64,000 nucleotides of DNA from Jannaschia sp. S6380. Lineage in GTDB: Bacteria; Pseudomonadota; Alphaproteobacteria; Rhodobacterales; Rhodobacteraceae. Shown here in pieces: positions 36,394 to 44,976 of the stretch. Both the position numbers and the translations under genes were made by a program. Under the pieces are notes generated by a model. That model did not search any database, had not been told where the DNA came from, and was given only the letters and a program-made list of their open reading frames with translations. The DNA lies in NCBI RefSeq assembly GCF_023015695.1, contig NZ_JALKAS010000001.1:434001-498000 (forward strand). The letters are read 5' to 3'. Every line of letters starts with the position of its first letter. Position 1 is the stretch's first letter.

Positions 36394-37665
36394 ATGACCG
36401 GAATCATCATCCTCGTCATCTACATCGCGCTTTTCGCGGCGTCGGCGGCCATCGTCACCTTCCTGATGCGCAACCGGAAGCCCAAGGATTTCACGGCACT
36501 CAAGACGGTGACCTTCGGCGACGAGAGCGCGGTGCGCCCGAACCGCTGGGCCAGCGTGATCTCGGTCGTGGTGCTGTTCCTGATCTGGGGGGCGTTCACC
36601 GGATCGGCCCTCGTGCCCATCCACATGCCGGGCCCGTTCGAGGGCGAGACCGGCTTCACCTACACGGCGCGGAACGCGGCGGGCGACACGGATGACGCGC
36701 AGGTGCGCATCCTTGTCCATCCGGTCGGCGAGAGCGTCGAGGATCCGACAGTCGATCCGGGCGACGGATTCGCGCTGAACGACGTGGACACGGTCGGTAG
36801 CTATCGCAGCAAGCTGATCCAGGTGCAGCGCAACGACGTCGGCGGCGAGGACGACGGCTATGCCGTGGTCGCCATCAACGGCGAGGAGATCGCCCCGGGC
36901 GTCACCGTCGGGCTGGACGACGGTCGCGTAACCATGTCCGACCGGGGCAGCCTGAACTTCGTACCGGAGCCCGGTCTGCAGATGCAGCCGCTTTACCTGC
37001 CGTCGCCCGAACGGGTGGTGCAGGCGGTGGTCGACGTGTGGACGGACGGGTTCCGCAACTTCACCCTGATCGAGCATCTGGGCTGGTCGCTGATCCGCGT
37101 GCTGGGCGGCTTCGTCCTGGGCGCGCTGGTCGGCATCCCGCTGGGATACGCAATGGGCCTGTCGAACTGGTTCCGCGGCTGGTTCGACCCGATCGTAGAG
37201 TTCATGCGCCCGGTTCCGCCGCTGGCGCTGATCCCGCTGATCATCATCTGGTTCGGGATCGACGAGACGGGCAAGATCGTCCTGCTGTTTCTCGCCGCGC
37301 TCTGGATCATGGCGATCGGTGCGCGCGCGGGGGTGTCGGGCGTCAACATCACCAAGATCCACGCGGCCTATTCGCTGGGCGCGTCGAAGACGCAGATCCT
37401 GCGCCACGTCATCATCCCGAACTCCCTGCCCGAGATCTTCACCGCCGCCCGCGTCGCGATGGGCGTGTGCTGGGGCACGGTCGTGGCGGCCGAACTGGTG
37501 GCGGCGAACGTGGGGGCAGGCATGATGATCACGGCCGCGTCGAAATTCCAGCAGACCTATATCGTGGTCATGGGCATCATCCTGATCGGGATCATCGGCT
37601 TCCTGATCGATATCCTGATGCGCAAGGCCGAAAACTGGCTGGTGCCGTGGAAAGGTCGCAGCTGA
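36394..37665 (+). CDS. tauC: Taurine ABC transporter permease with large N-terminal periplasmic insert
   Basis: A 423-aa permease, well above the roughly 260-280 aa of E. coli TauC. One N-terminal membrane helix (residues 3-25) and a second (about 52-70) precede a hydrophilic segment of about 130 residues (about 75-200) rich in Asp, Gly and Val. Then the standard six-helix permease core follows (from about 205), with the EAA loop around YSLGASKTQILRHVIIPNSL. The insert would lie in the periplasm, facing TauA. Start and reading frame are continuous; I see no fusion scar or frameshift. Confidence 0.92.
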   Translation: MTGIIILVIYIALFAASAAIVTFLMRNRKPKDFTALKTVTFGDESAVRPNRWASVISVVVLFLIWGAFTGSALVPIHMPGPFEGETGFTYTARNAAGDTDDAQVRILVHPVGESVEDPTVDPGDGFALNDVDTVGSYRSKLIQVQRNDVGGEDDGYAVVAINGEEIAPGVTVGLDDGRVTMSDRGSLNFVPEPGLQMQPLYLPSPERVVQAVVDVWTDGFRNFTLIEHLGWSLIRVLGGFVLGALVGIPLGYAMGLSNWFRGWFDPIVEFMRPVPPLALIPLIIIWFGIDETGKIVLLFLAALWIMAIGARAGVSGVNITKIHAAYSLGASKTQILRHVIIPNSLPEIFTAARVAMGVCWGTVVAAELVAANVGAGMMITAASKFQQTYIVVMGIILIGIIGFLIDILMRKAENWLVPWKGRS

Positions 37666-37673
37666 CGCAACGG

Positions 37674-37700
37674 CGGGGCGCGCCATCGACGCGCGCCCCG
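37674..37700. terminator. Bidirectional hairpin between tauC and the convergent MFS gene
   Basis: A perfect 10-bp GC stem (CGGGGCGCGC / GCGCGCCCCG) with a 7-nt loop lies in the 42-bp gap between two convergent genes. It fits a shared terminator, though it lacks a T-run in either direction. Confidence 0.6.
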
Positions 37701-37707
37701 GGCCCCG

Positions 37708-38937
37708 TCAGGTCGACCGGCGCGTCATCCGCAGCCAGATCAGCGCGCCGCCCGCCAGCGTCAGGAACGGGATCATCGCGTAGTTGACGGCCGACCATCC
37801 GGCGACTGCGTCGGCGGCCGAATTCATCAGCCCGCCCGACGAAAGCGAGGCGACCGTCACCAGCCCGAAGACCAGCATGTCGTTCAAGCCCTGGACCGTG
37901 CCGCGTTCCTCGGGCGCGTGGCTGGCGGTCAGCATGTTGGTGGCGCCGATGAAGCCGAAGTTCCAGCCGAGGCCGAGCAGGATCAGCGCCCCGTAGAAGT
38001 TCGCCAGCGTCACGCCTGCCAGCGCCACGACGCCCGCCGCCCCCAGCAGAACCAGGCCCGCGGCAACGATCCGGGTGGTTCCGAAACGCGCGATCAGGTG
38101 GCCCGTGAAGAAGCTGGGCGCGTACATCGCAATGACATGGGCCGAGACGATATCGGCCGCGTGGCCGGTGCCGAAGCCGCAGCCGACCACGGCCAGCGGC
38201 GTGGACGTCATCACCAGGTTCATCAGAGCGTAGGCCACCATCGCGCAGATGATCGACACGACGATCGCCGGCGTGCGCAGAAGCTCCGCCCGCGTCCGGC
38301 CGCGCGGCGCATCGACCGTGGTTCGCGCGGGGGTGGGGATGTCGAGCAGGAAGAACAACCACAGCCCGATCACATTAAGCACCACGACGCTGGCATAGGT
38401 GGCGACGAAGGGAATCACCGTCGCGTCGGCGGTGAACTTGACGATCTGCGGGCCGACCAGGGCCGACAGCAAGCCGCCGGCCATGACATAGCTGATCGCC
38501 TTGGGGCGGAACGCGTCGGAGGCGGTGTCGGTCGCTGCGAAGCGGTAGAAGCCCAGCGTGCTCATGAAGACACCGGTCAGATAGGCACCGAGGAGAAAGA
38601 TCGCGAAGCTTGCCGTCAGCAGGCCCACGACGCTGAGCGCGGCGCCCAAGGCCCCCGCCAACGCGCCGAGGACGAAGCCGAAGCGCCGCCCCCGCGCCTG
38701 CATCAGCGGACTGATCCAGGGTGCGGTCGTCATCGATCCGAAGACGATCAGGCTGATCGGCAGCGTCGCCAACAGGGGGGTGGGCGCGATGGACATGCCC
38801 GCGAGGCCCCCGGCGATGAAGTTCAGCGGCAGTTGCGCACCCAGGATCGCCTGGGCCGCCACCAGCACCAGAACGTTGCGCCGGGCACGGGAATCGTCGG
38901 GTGGAACGGTGGATGCTGCGGGGGCGATGTCGGTCAT
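37708..38937 (-). CDS. Major facilitator superfamily transporter
   Basis: A 409-aa protein with about 12 membrane helices. Between helices 2 and 3 is the MFS-type loop MQARGRRFGFVLGALAG (an R-G-R/K-x-x-G form of motif A). It resembles the roseobacter MFS group often annotated as antibiotic or purine efflux, but no substrate can be inferred. It is convergent with tauC behind a shared hairpin and runs tail-to-head toward a 52-bp gap before cobB. Confidence 0.82.
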   Translation of the reverse strand: MTDIAPAASTVPPDDSRARRNVLVLVAAQAILGAQLPLNFIAGGLAGMSIAPTPLLATLPISLIVFGSMTTAPWISPLMQARGRRFGFVLGALAGALGAALSVVGLLTASFAIFLLGAYLTGVFMSTLGFYRFAATDTASDAFRPKAISYVMAGGLLSALVGPQIVKFTADATVIPFVATYASVVVLNVIGLWLFFLLDIPTPARTTVDAPRGRTRAELLRTPAIVVSIICAMVAYALMNLVMTSTPLAVVGCGFGTGHAADIVSAHVIAMYAPSFFTGHLIARFGTTRIVAAGLVLLGAAGVVALAGVTLANFYGALILLGLGWNFGFIGATNMLTASHAPEERGTVQGLNDMLVFGLVTVASLSSGGLMNSAADAVAGWSAVNYAMIPFLTLAGGALIWLRMTRRST

Positions 38938-38989
38938 GCCACCGTCCCTACGCCCGCGTCCGGAGGGCGTCCAGTTCTGCTTTGTGTCG

Positions 38990-40243
38990 CTACGATCGCG
39001 GTCCGGCGGGTGCGATGAGATGGGCGAAGCTGCCCTGTGCCTGCCCCGCGCGCAGGCCCATGGCGGGCAGGACCGTCCCTTCGGCATCGGTGGCGTCGAA
39101 GAGCCAGTCGCCTTTCTCGTCCACGGTCGTGGCATAGTGGAATTCGTGTCCGGCCCAGTACCCGGCAAAGGGACCGTGATCGCAGCTGAGGTGCCGGTAT
39201 CCGAGATGCAGTCGCCGTTCGGCGAAGGACGTCTCCAGCCGCAAGAGGCCGGCCATCGCGTGCCGCGCCCCGTCCGCGTCGATCAACCCGTCGCCCATCA
39301 CCATGTAGCCGCCGCATTCGCCGTGGACGGCACGATCCCGCAGCGATGCCAGGAAGCGGGCGTGGGCGGCGATACGTCCGGCATGGAGTTCGGGATAGCC
39401 GCCCGGGAGGTAGACAAGGTCGGCCTGCGGTGCCGCCTCGTCCGCCAGGGGCGAGAAGGGCAAGATCTCGGCCCCCGCCCGGTGCCAGCCGTCGAGCAGG
39501 TGCGGATAGGCGAAGGCGAAGGCTTCGTCGCGGGCAAGTGCGATCCGTTGCGCCGGGGGCTCGATCGCGACCGGCGTGGCATCGGGCAGGGGGGTGGCCA
39601 GCGATGTCAGCGCGTCGAGGTCGACATGCGCGGCCATGATCCGCCCGACATGGGCGAGGAAGGCGGCAAGGTCTGGATGCTCGCCCGCCTGCACCAGACC
39701 CAGATGGCGCGAGGGCAGGGAAAGGCTCGCATCCCGGGGGATCGCGCCCAGAACCGGGAGGGGGCAGGCGGCACGCAGCATCGCCTCGTGCCGGGCGGAC
39801 CCGACGCGATTGAGGATGACGGCCGCGACGCGCACCTCGGGGTCGTGGTTCGCGAAGCCCGCCACCAGCGGCGCCAGCGACTGCGCCATCCGGGCCGCAT
39901 CGACGACCAGCACAACGGGCAGGCGCATCTGCCGCGAGAGATCGGCCACCGCGCCGCGCCCAGCGGGTGGTGCGCCGTCGAAAAGACCCATCGCGCCTTC
40001 GATCAGCAGCGTGCCCGGCCCCGCCGCAAGCCCCGCGATCATGTGGGGCGTCATCGCCCAGGCATCGAGGTTGGGGCAGGGCGCGCCGCTGGCCGCCACG
40101 TGGAAGCGCGGGTCGATGTAGTCGGGGCCGGACTTGGCGCCGCGGACCGGAATGCCCCGGTCGCGCAGGGCGCGGAGCAGGCCGAGCGTTACGGTCGTCT
40201 TGCCGCTGCCCGAGGACGGTGCGGCGAGGATCAGGCCGGGCAT
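38990..40243 (-). CDS. cobB: Cobyrinate / hydrogenobyrinate a,c-diamide synthase
   Basis: A 417-aa two-domain amidotransferase. The N-terminal P-loop domain begins APSSGSGKTTVTLG; the C-terminal class I glutamine amidotransferase has its catalytic cysteine in HGECGGYMVMG near residue 311. It amidates the a and c side chains of the corrin ring using ATP and glutamine. It lies 7 bp after cobA in the same direction. With CobK and CobA nearby it belongs to the aerobic-type B12 pathway of rhodobacteria. Confidence 0.93.
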   Translation of the reverse strand: MPGLILAAPSSGSGKTTVTLGLLRALRDRGIPVRGAKSGPDYIDPRFHVAASGAPCPNLDAWAMTPHMIAGLAAGPGTLLIEGAMGLFDGAPPAGRGAVADLSRQMRLPVVLVVDAARMAQSLAPLVAGFANHDPEVRVAAVILNRVGSARHEAMLRAACPLPVLGAIPRDASLSLPSRHLGLVQAGEHPDLAAFLAHVGRIMAAHVDLDALTSLATPLPDATPVAIEPPAQRIALARDEAFAFAYPHLLDGWHRAGAEILPFSPLADEAAPQADLVYLPGGYPELHAGRIAAHARFLASLRDRAVHGECGGYMVMGDGLIDADGARHAMAGLLRLETSFAERRLHLGYRHLSCDHGPFAGYWAGHEFHYATTVDEKGDWLFDATDAEGTVLPAMGLRAGQAQGSFAHLIAPAGPRS

Positions 40244-40250
40244 CGGCGGG

Positions 40251-41096
40251 TCAGCCCTCCTCGGCCGGGCGGCGCAGGTCGAGGGGGTCGAGGTTGCGCG
40301 GCGCCTCGCCCCGCGCCTGCGCCTGCCAGTCGAGGGCCTGACGCAAGGCGACAGCCATGCCGATGCAGATGATCGCGGGCGGCTCCAGCCCGGCGGCCTC
40401 GATATCGGCCTCGACCTGCGCCAGCGTCGTCTCGATCGTACGCTGTTCGGCCAGCGTCGCTGTGGTGGTAACGGCGACGGGCTCGGACGGTCGGCGTCCG
40501 GCGGCGATCAACTCCGCCGCAATCTGGCCGATGTGCTTCATCCCCATGTAGAGGACGATGACCTGGCTGCCTCGCGCGATCCCGGCCCAGTCGAGTGCCG
40601 TGGGCGCCAGCCCCGCGCGGTCGTGGCCGGTGACGAAGGTTACCGACTGGTTCACGTCGCGATGCGTGACCGGGATGCCGGCATAGGCGAGGCCGGCGAT
40701 GCCGGCGGTGATGCCCGGCACGATGCGGATGGGGATGCCGTGCTGGACCAGCGTCTGCGCCTCCTCTCCGCCGCGGCCGAAGACGAACGGATCGCCCCCC
40801 TTCAGGCGCAGGACGCGCCGGCCGGCGCGCGCGAGGTCGACGAGCCGCAGGGAGATGTCGCGCTGATTGTGCGAAGGCTTGCCGCCGCGCTTGCCGGCAT
40901 AGATCTTCTCCGCATCGGGCGCCCAGTCCAGGATACCTTCGTGGACGAGCGCATCGTAGACGATCACGTCGGCCTGCCGCAGCGCGTTCAGCGCGTGCAG
41001 CGTCAGAAGCCCCGGATCGCCGGGCCCCGCACCGCAGAGCCAGACCCAACCCGGTTCGAGCTCGGGCCAGTCGTGGGAGGGGAGTCGCGCGTCCAT
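40251..41096 (-). CDS. cobA: Uroporphyrinogen-III C-methyltransferase
   Basis: A 281-aa tetrapyrrole methylase that makes precorrin-2, the branch point to cobalamin and siroheme. Motifs: VWLCGAGPGDPGLLTLHAL near the N-terminus, RLKGGDPFVFGRGGEE, GITAGIAGLAYAGIPVTHR and VLYMGMKHI. It is a stand-alone CobA without a CysG-type reductase/ferrochelatase part. It is divergent from cbiD across 85 bp, in which I see no cobalamin riboswitch. Confidence 0.95.
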   Translation of the reverse strand: MDARLPSHDWPELEPGWVWLCGAGPGDPGLLTLHALNALRQADVIVYDALVHEGILDWAPDAEKIYAGKRGGKPSHNQRDISLRLVDLARAGRRVLRLKGGDPFVFGRGGEEAQTLVQHGIPIRIVPGITAGIAGLAYAGIPVTHRDVNQSVTFVTGHDRAGLAPTALDWAGIARGSQVIVLYMGMKHIGQIAAELIAAGRRPSEPVAVTTTATLAEQRTIETTLAQVEADIEAAGLEPPAIICIGMAVALRQALDWQAQARGEAPRNLDPLDLRRPAEEG

Positions 41097-41181
41097 GCGC
41101 CATCTATGCCGCGCCGCGCGGCCCGTGGAAAGCCGCGCGGCGACCATTGGCGGGGCGGGGGCGTCATGCGAGACAGGGGTG

Positions 41182-42207
41182 ATGAGCAAGGCCGAACCCC
41201 TCCGCCGTGGCTGGACCACGGGCGCCTGTGCGACGGCGGCCTGCAAGGCGGCGCTGACGGGCCTGTGGGGCGGCGACGTGCCGGAGCGTGTGACGATCAC
41301 GTTGCCCCGGGGCGAGACGCCGGCCTTCGCGGTGGCGGAGGCGACGCGCGGCGACGGTTGGGTCGAGGCGGGCATCGTCAAGGATGCGGGCGACGACCCC
41401 GACGTGACGCATGGCGCGATGATCCGCGTGCGGGTCGCGGCATCGGCGGGTGGCATTGTGTTCCGCGCGGGCGAAGGCGTGGGACGCGTGACGAAGCCCG
41501 GACTGCCGATCGGGGTGGGGGAGCCCGCGATCAATCCCGTGCCCCGCGCGATGATGGACGAGGTGGTGGCGGAACTGGCCGCCCGGCACGCATGCGCGCC
41601 GGATGTGCAGGTCACGGTCTCGGTCCCGGGCGGTGCGGCGCTTGCGGCGAAGACGTGGAACCCGCGATTGGGGATCGAAGGGGGGCTGTCGATCCTGGGG
41701 ACGACGGGGATCGTGCGTCCATTCTCCTGCGCGGCCTGGATCGCGTCGATCCACCGGGGCGTGGACGTGGCGCGGGCCAGCGGCCTGATCCATGTCGCGG
41801 GCTGCACGGGTGCGACGAGCGAACGCGTGGTGCAGGCGCTGCACGGGCTGCCGGATCACGCGATGCTGGACATGGGCGACTTCGCGGGGGGGATGCTGAA
41901 ATACCTCGCGCGCCATCCGGTCCCGCGCGTGACCGTCGGTGGCGGCATCGGCAAGGTGTCGAAGCTGGCGCAGGGGGCCGTCGACCTGCATTCCGGGCGC
42001 AGCCAGGTGGACTTCGCGCGCCTGTCGGATTTGGCGGGCACGGATCTGACGACCTGCAATACGGCGCTGGAAGCGGTCGGACGGGTGCCGGAGCTGGCCG
42101 GACGCGTCGCAACGGAGGCGCGGACGCGAGTGCGTTCGATGATCGAGGCGGAGGTCGACATCGTGGTGATCGACCGGGCCGGAGCGATCCTGGCGCATGC
42201 CCGGTAG
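41182..42207 (+). CDS. cbiD: Cobalt-precorrin-5B C(1)-methyltransferase
   Basis: A 341-aa enzyme. The CbiD signature RRGWTTGACATAACKAAL is at the N-terminus, followed by NPVPRAMM, LSILGTTGIVRPFSCAAW and the HVAGCTGATSE stretch. CbiD methylates C1 of the contracted corrin ring. It sits in a cluster with aerobic-type cobK and cobB, suggesting it replaces CobF in a hybrid pathway. The start MSKAEPL follows an acaggggtg leader, and the stop overlaps cobK by 11 bp. Confidence 0.93.
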   Translation: MSKAEPLRRGWTTGACATAACKAALTGLWGGDVPERVTITLPRGETPAFAVAEATRGDGWVEAGIVKDAGDDPDVTHGAMIRVRVAASAGGIVFRAGEGVGRVTKPGLPIGVGEPAINPVPRAMMDEVVAELAARHACAPDVQVTVSVPGGAALAAKTWNPRLGIEGGLSILGTTGIVRPFSCAAWIASIHRGVDVARASGLIHVAGCTGATSERVVQALHGLPDHAMLDMGDFAGGMLKYLARHPVPRVTVGGGIGKVSKLAQGAVDLHSGRSQVDFARLSDLAGTDLTTCNTALEAVGRVPELAGRVATEARTRVRSMIEAEVDIVVIDRAGAILAHAR

Positions 42208-42940
42208 CGTGCTGATCCTGGCCGGGACGGGGCTGGCCAGGCGGCTCTGCGCGCGGGTGGCGGACTGCGATGTGCTGGCCTCGCTGGCGGGTGTGACGGA
42301 GGTGCCCGCGGATCTGGCCGTCCCGGTGCGAACGGGTGGATTCGGGGGCGAGGCGGGCTTTCGCGCGGCCCTGGGCGGGATCGCGGCGGTGCTGGACGCG
42401 ACCCATCCCTTCGCCGTGCGGATCAGCGGCCGGACGGCGCGCGTCTGCGCCGAAATGGGCCTGCCGCTGCTGCGGTTGGAGGCGCCGCCCTGGCCGGACG
42501 ACCCGTCCTGGCACCGATATGCGAATGCCGACGCGGTGGCGAACGCCTTGCCGGCCGGCGCGCGGGTCTTCCTGTCCACAGGGCCCGGCTCGCTCGACCC
42601 GTTTCTCGGCCGCGGGTTCGACCTGTTCTGTCGCCGGATCGACCCGGCCCCGGCGCGGGAGGGGGTGCACTGGATCGTCGGGCGCCCGCCTTTCGCCACG
42701 CCGGACGAGCGCGCACTGTTCGCAAGCCTTCGCATCACCGATCTGGTCACCAAGGATTCCGGCGGGGCGCGGGCCAAGCTGGACGCGGCGGCGGAACTCG
42801 GGGTAGCGGTCCATGTGATCGACCGGCCCCCGCCGGGCGCCGTGACTTGCGAGACGACCGATGACCTCGACCGCGCCGAAGCCTTCGTTCGCGCCCATGC
42901 CGCAGGGCGACCACCCGGCGGGGCGGATCATCCACGGTGA
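42197..42940 (+). CDS. cobK: Precorrin-6A reductase
   Basis: A 247-aa NADPH-dependent reductase of the CobK/CbiJ family. Visible motifs: VLILAGTGLARRLC (nucleotide loop), AAVLDATHPFAVRIS, LSTGPGSLDPF and TKDSGGARAKLDAA. It reduces a double bond of precorrin-6A in corrin formation. It overlaps cbiD by 11 bp and the glycosylase gene by up to 80 bp, so the B12 and repair genes are in one unit by position rather than by function. Confidence 0.92.
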   Translation: MPGSVLILAGTGLARRLCARVADCDVLASLAGVTEVPADLAVPVRTGGFGGEAGFRAALGGIAAVLDATHPFAVRISGRTARVCAEMGLPLLRLEAPPWPDDPSWHRYANADAVANALPAGARVFLSTGPGSLDPFLGRGFDLFCRRIDPAPAREGVHWIVGRPPFATPDERALFASLRITDLVTKDSGGARAKLDAAAELGVAVHVIDRPPPGAVTCETTDDLDRAEAFVRAHAAGRPPGGADHPR

Positions 42941-43544
42941 CGCCTGCGTCGCGGAAGGGGCCGCGTGGCTGGCCGCGCGGGATCCGCGCTTCGCCGAGGC
43001 GCTCCGCCTGACCGGACCGCTGCCGCTGCGGCGCCGGGCCGACGGATTCCCTGCGCTTCTGGGCGCCATCGTCAGCCAGCAGGTCAGCGTCGCCTCCGCC
43101 AACGCGATCGTCGCGCGGTGCGAGGCGGCGAACCTGCACGACCCCGCCGTGGTCCGCGCCGCGGCCGAGGCGGAGATGCGCGCCTGTGGCCTGTCGCGAC
43201 AGAAGATCCGGTACACCCGTGCCCTGGCCGAGGCGGACATCGACTTCGACGCGCTGCGCCATGCGACCACCGCCGAGGTGGTGGAGACGTTGACGCAAGT
43301 GCCCGGCATCGGCCGGTGGACGGCTGAGATCTACGCGATGTTCAGCCTGGGCCACGCCGATGTCTTCGCGCCCAACGACCTGGCCCTGCAGGAAGGCGCG
43401 CGGCTTCTGTTCGACCTGCCCGAGCGGCCGAAGGAGAAGGCGCTGCGGCAGCTGTCCGAAGACTGGTCGCCCTGGCGTGCGGTTGCGGCGCGGCTGCTCT
43501 GGGCCTACTACGCGCATGCCAAATCGCGGGAGGGCATCCGGTGA
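42861..43544 (+). CDS. AlkA-like DNA-3-methyladenine glycosylase
   Basis: A 227-aa HhH-GPD DNA glycosylase. The helix-hairpin-helix LTQVPGIGRWTAEIYAMFSLG is followed by the catalytic aspartate in FAPNDLALQEG. It removes alkylated bases. It is the short form without AlkA's N-terminal domain. Starts at 42861 or 42897 (MPQGDHPAG) both overlap cobK; the second gives a more family-like N-terminus. Its stop overlaps the esterase start (GTGA). Confidence 0.88.
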   Translation: MTSTAPKPSFAPMPQGDHPAGRIIHGDACVAEGAAWLAARDPRFAEALRLTGPLPLRRRADGFPALLGAIVSQQVSVASANAIVARCEAANLHDPAVVRAAAEAEMRACGLSRQKIRYTRALAEADIDFDALRHATTAEVVETLTQVPGIGRWTAEIYAMFSLGHADVFAPNDLALQEGARLLFDLPERPKEKALRQLSEDWSPWRAVAARLLWAYYAHAKSREGIR

Positions 43545-44197
43545 CATTGAACCATGAACGCCGGGGGCCGAAGGCGCCGAAACGGCTGGTGATCTTCCTC
43601 CACGGCTACGGCGCCAATGCGGCCGACCTGATCGGCCTGGCCGATCCGTTGACGCCGCACATGCCCGACACGGCGTTCGTGGCCCCCGACGCGCCCGAGG
43701 CGCTGCCCGGAATGCCCGGGGGGTTCCAGTGGTTCCCGATCCCCTGGATCGACGGATCCAGCGAGGAGGCCGCGATGGCGGGCATGGATCGCGCGGTCGA
43801 CGACCTGAACGCCTGGCTGGACGAGATCGTGGCTGCCGAAGGGGTCACGCCCGCGCAGACGGTCCTGTTCGGATTCAGCCAGGGCACGATGATGGCGCTG
43901 CATGTCGCCCCCCGCAGGGACGCGCCCTTCGCTGGTCTCGTCTGCTTCTCCGGCCGGATGCTCAAGCCCGAGGACGCCGCCGAGGAGACCGTGTCGCGCA
44001 TGCCGGTTCTGCTGGTCCACGGCGACGCGGATGAGGTCGTGCCGGTCCAATCGCTACCCGAGGCCGCGGAGGCGCTGGAAGGCGCGGGGTTCGATCGGGT
44101 CTATGCGCATGTGATGAAGGGCACCGGCCACGGTATCGCGCCTGACGGGTTGCAGGTCGCTCTGGCCTTCATGCGGGACGTCTTCGGCATCGAATAG
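43541..44197 (+). CDS. Alpha/beta hydrolase (carboxylesterase/phospholipase type)
   Basis: A 218-aa carboxylesterase-like hydrolase. The catalytic serine is in GFSQGTMMAL, the aspartate in VHGDADEVVPV and the histidine in GTGHGIAPDG. LHGYGANAADLIGLADPL is the family N-terminal oxyanion region. It starts with GTG at 43541 overlapping the glycosylase stop (GTGA). Relatives are small cytosolic esterases active on short acyl esters; the natural substrate is unknown. Confidence 0.9.
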   Translation: MTLNHERRGPKAPKRLVIFLHGYGANAADLIGLADPLTPHMPDTAFVAPDAPEALPGMPGGFQWFPIPWIDGSSEEAAMAGMDRAVDDLNAWLDEIVAAEGVTPAQTVLFGFSQGTMMALHVAPRRDAPFAGLVCFSGRMLKPEDAAEETVSRMPVLLVHGDADEVVPVQSLPEAAEALEGAGFDRVYAHVMKGTGHGIAPDGLQVALAFMRDVFGIE

Positions 44198-44343
44198 CAC
44201 TGACCTGAAACCGTCATGACACGGCGATCGGCCGGCCATGATGTAGAGGCTTGTCAGGGCTCGATCCCCAGATATAGTCCCAAGCGAGAGGGCCGCGCGC
44301 CCGGGGGCCGGGCGGGCCGCTCTCCGATAAGGGAAGCGACCGG

Positions 44344-44949
44344 ATGAGCGCCTTGAATGCGATCCAAGATCCCGATTTCCGGATGGAATTCACCCGCGAT
44401 CCGGCGGGGCTGCGGCATTTCCCGGCACTGGTGCTGAACGCCGACTACCGGCCGCTGTCCTACTACCCGCTGTCGCTCTGGCCATGGCAGGACGCGGTGA
44501 AGGCCGCGTTTCTCGACCGCGTGACCATCGTCAGCGAATACGAGGAGGTCGTCCGCTCGCCCACGACGACGATCCGGATCCCGTCGGTCGTGGTCCTGAA
44601 GGACTACATCAAGCCGCAAAAGCGGGTCGCGTTCACGCGCTTCAACCTGTTCCTACGGGACGAGTTCTGCTGTCAGTATTGCGGCTCGCGGGGGGACCTG
44701 ACCTTCGATCATGTCGTGCCCCGCGCCCGCGGCGGCATCACGTCGTGGGAGAACGTCGTCGCCGCCTGCGGGCGGTGCAACCTGAAGAAGGGATCGCGGT
44801 CTCTGAAACAGGTCGGCTTCACCCTGCGCCGCGCCCCGCGTCGCCCCGGATCGGCCGAGCTGATGAACCAGGGTCGCAAGTTCCCGCCGAACCACCTGCA
44901 CGAAAGCTGGATGGATTTCCTCTATTGGGATGCCGAGCTGGAGGCGTGA
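44344..44949 (+). CDS. HNH endonuclease
   Basis: A 201-aa HNH nuclease with two CxxC zinc knuckles: CQYCGSRGDLTFDHVVPRARGG and CGRCNLKKGSRS. The HNH core lies in residues 105-145. This conserved chromosomal type (starting ALVLNADYRPLSYYPLSLWPWQDAVKAAF) occurs in most alphaproteobacteria and is not a mobile-intron nuclease; its biological role is unclear. The 146-bp leader contains a GC-rich imperfect hairpin (about 44300-44330). Confidence 0.9.
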   Translation: MSALNAIQDPDFRMEFTRDPAGLRHFPALVLNADYRPLSYYPLSLWPWQDAVKAAFLDRVTIVSEYEEVVRSPTTTIRIPSVVVLKDYIKPQKRVAFTRFNLFLRDEFCCQYCGSRGDLTFDHVVPRARGGITSWENVVAACGRCNLKKGSRSLKQVGFTLRRAPRRPGSAELMNQGRKFPPNHLHESWMDFLYWDAELEA

Positions 44950-44976
44950 TGCCGGGGTGGCGAACGCACCGACCCG

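Noticed and set aside
41097..41181. Cobalamin riboswitch between cobA and cbiD
   Set aside because: The gap is only 85 bp and lacks the conserved B12-box sequence.
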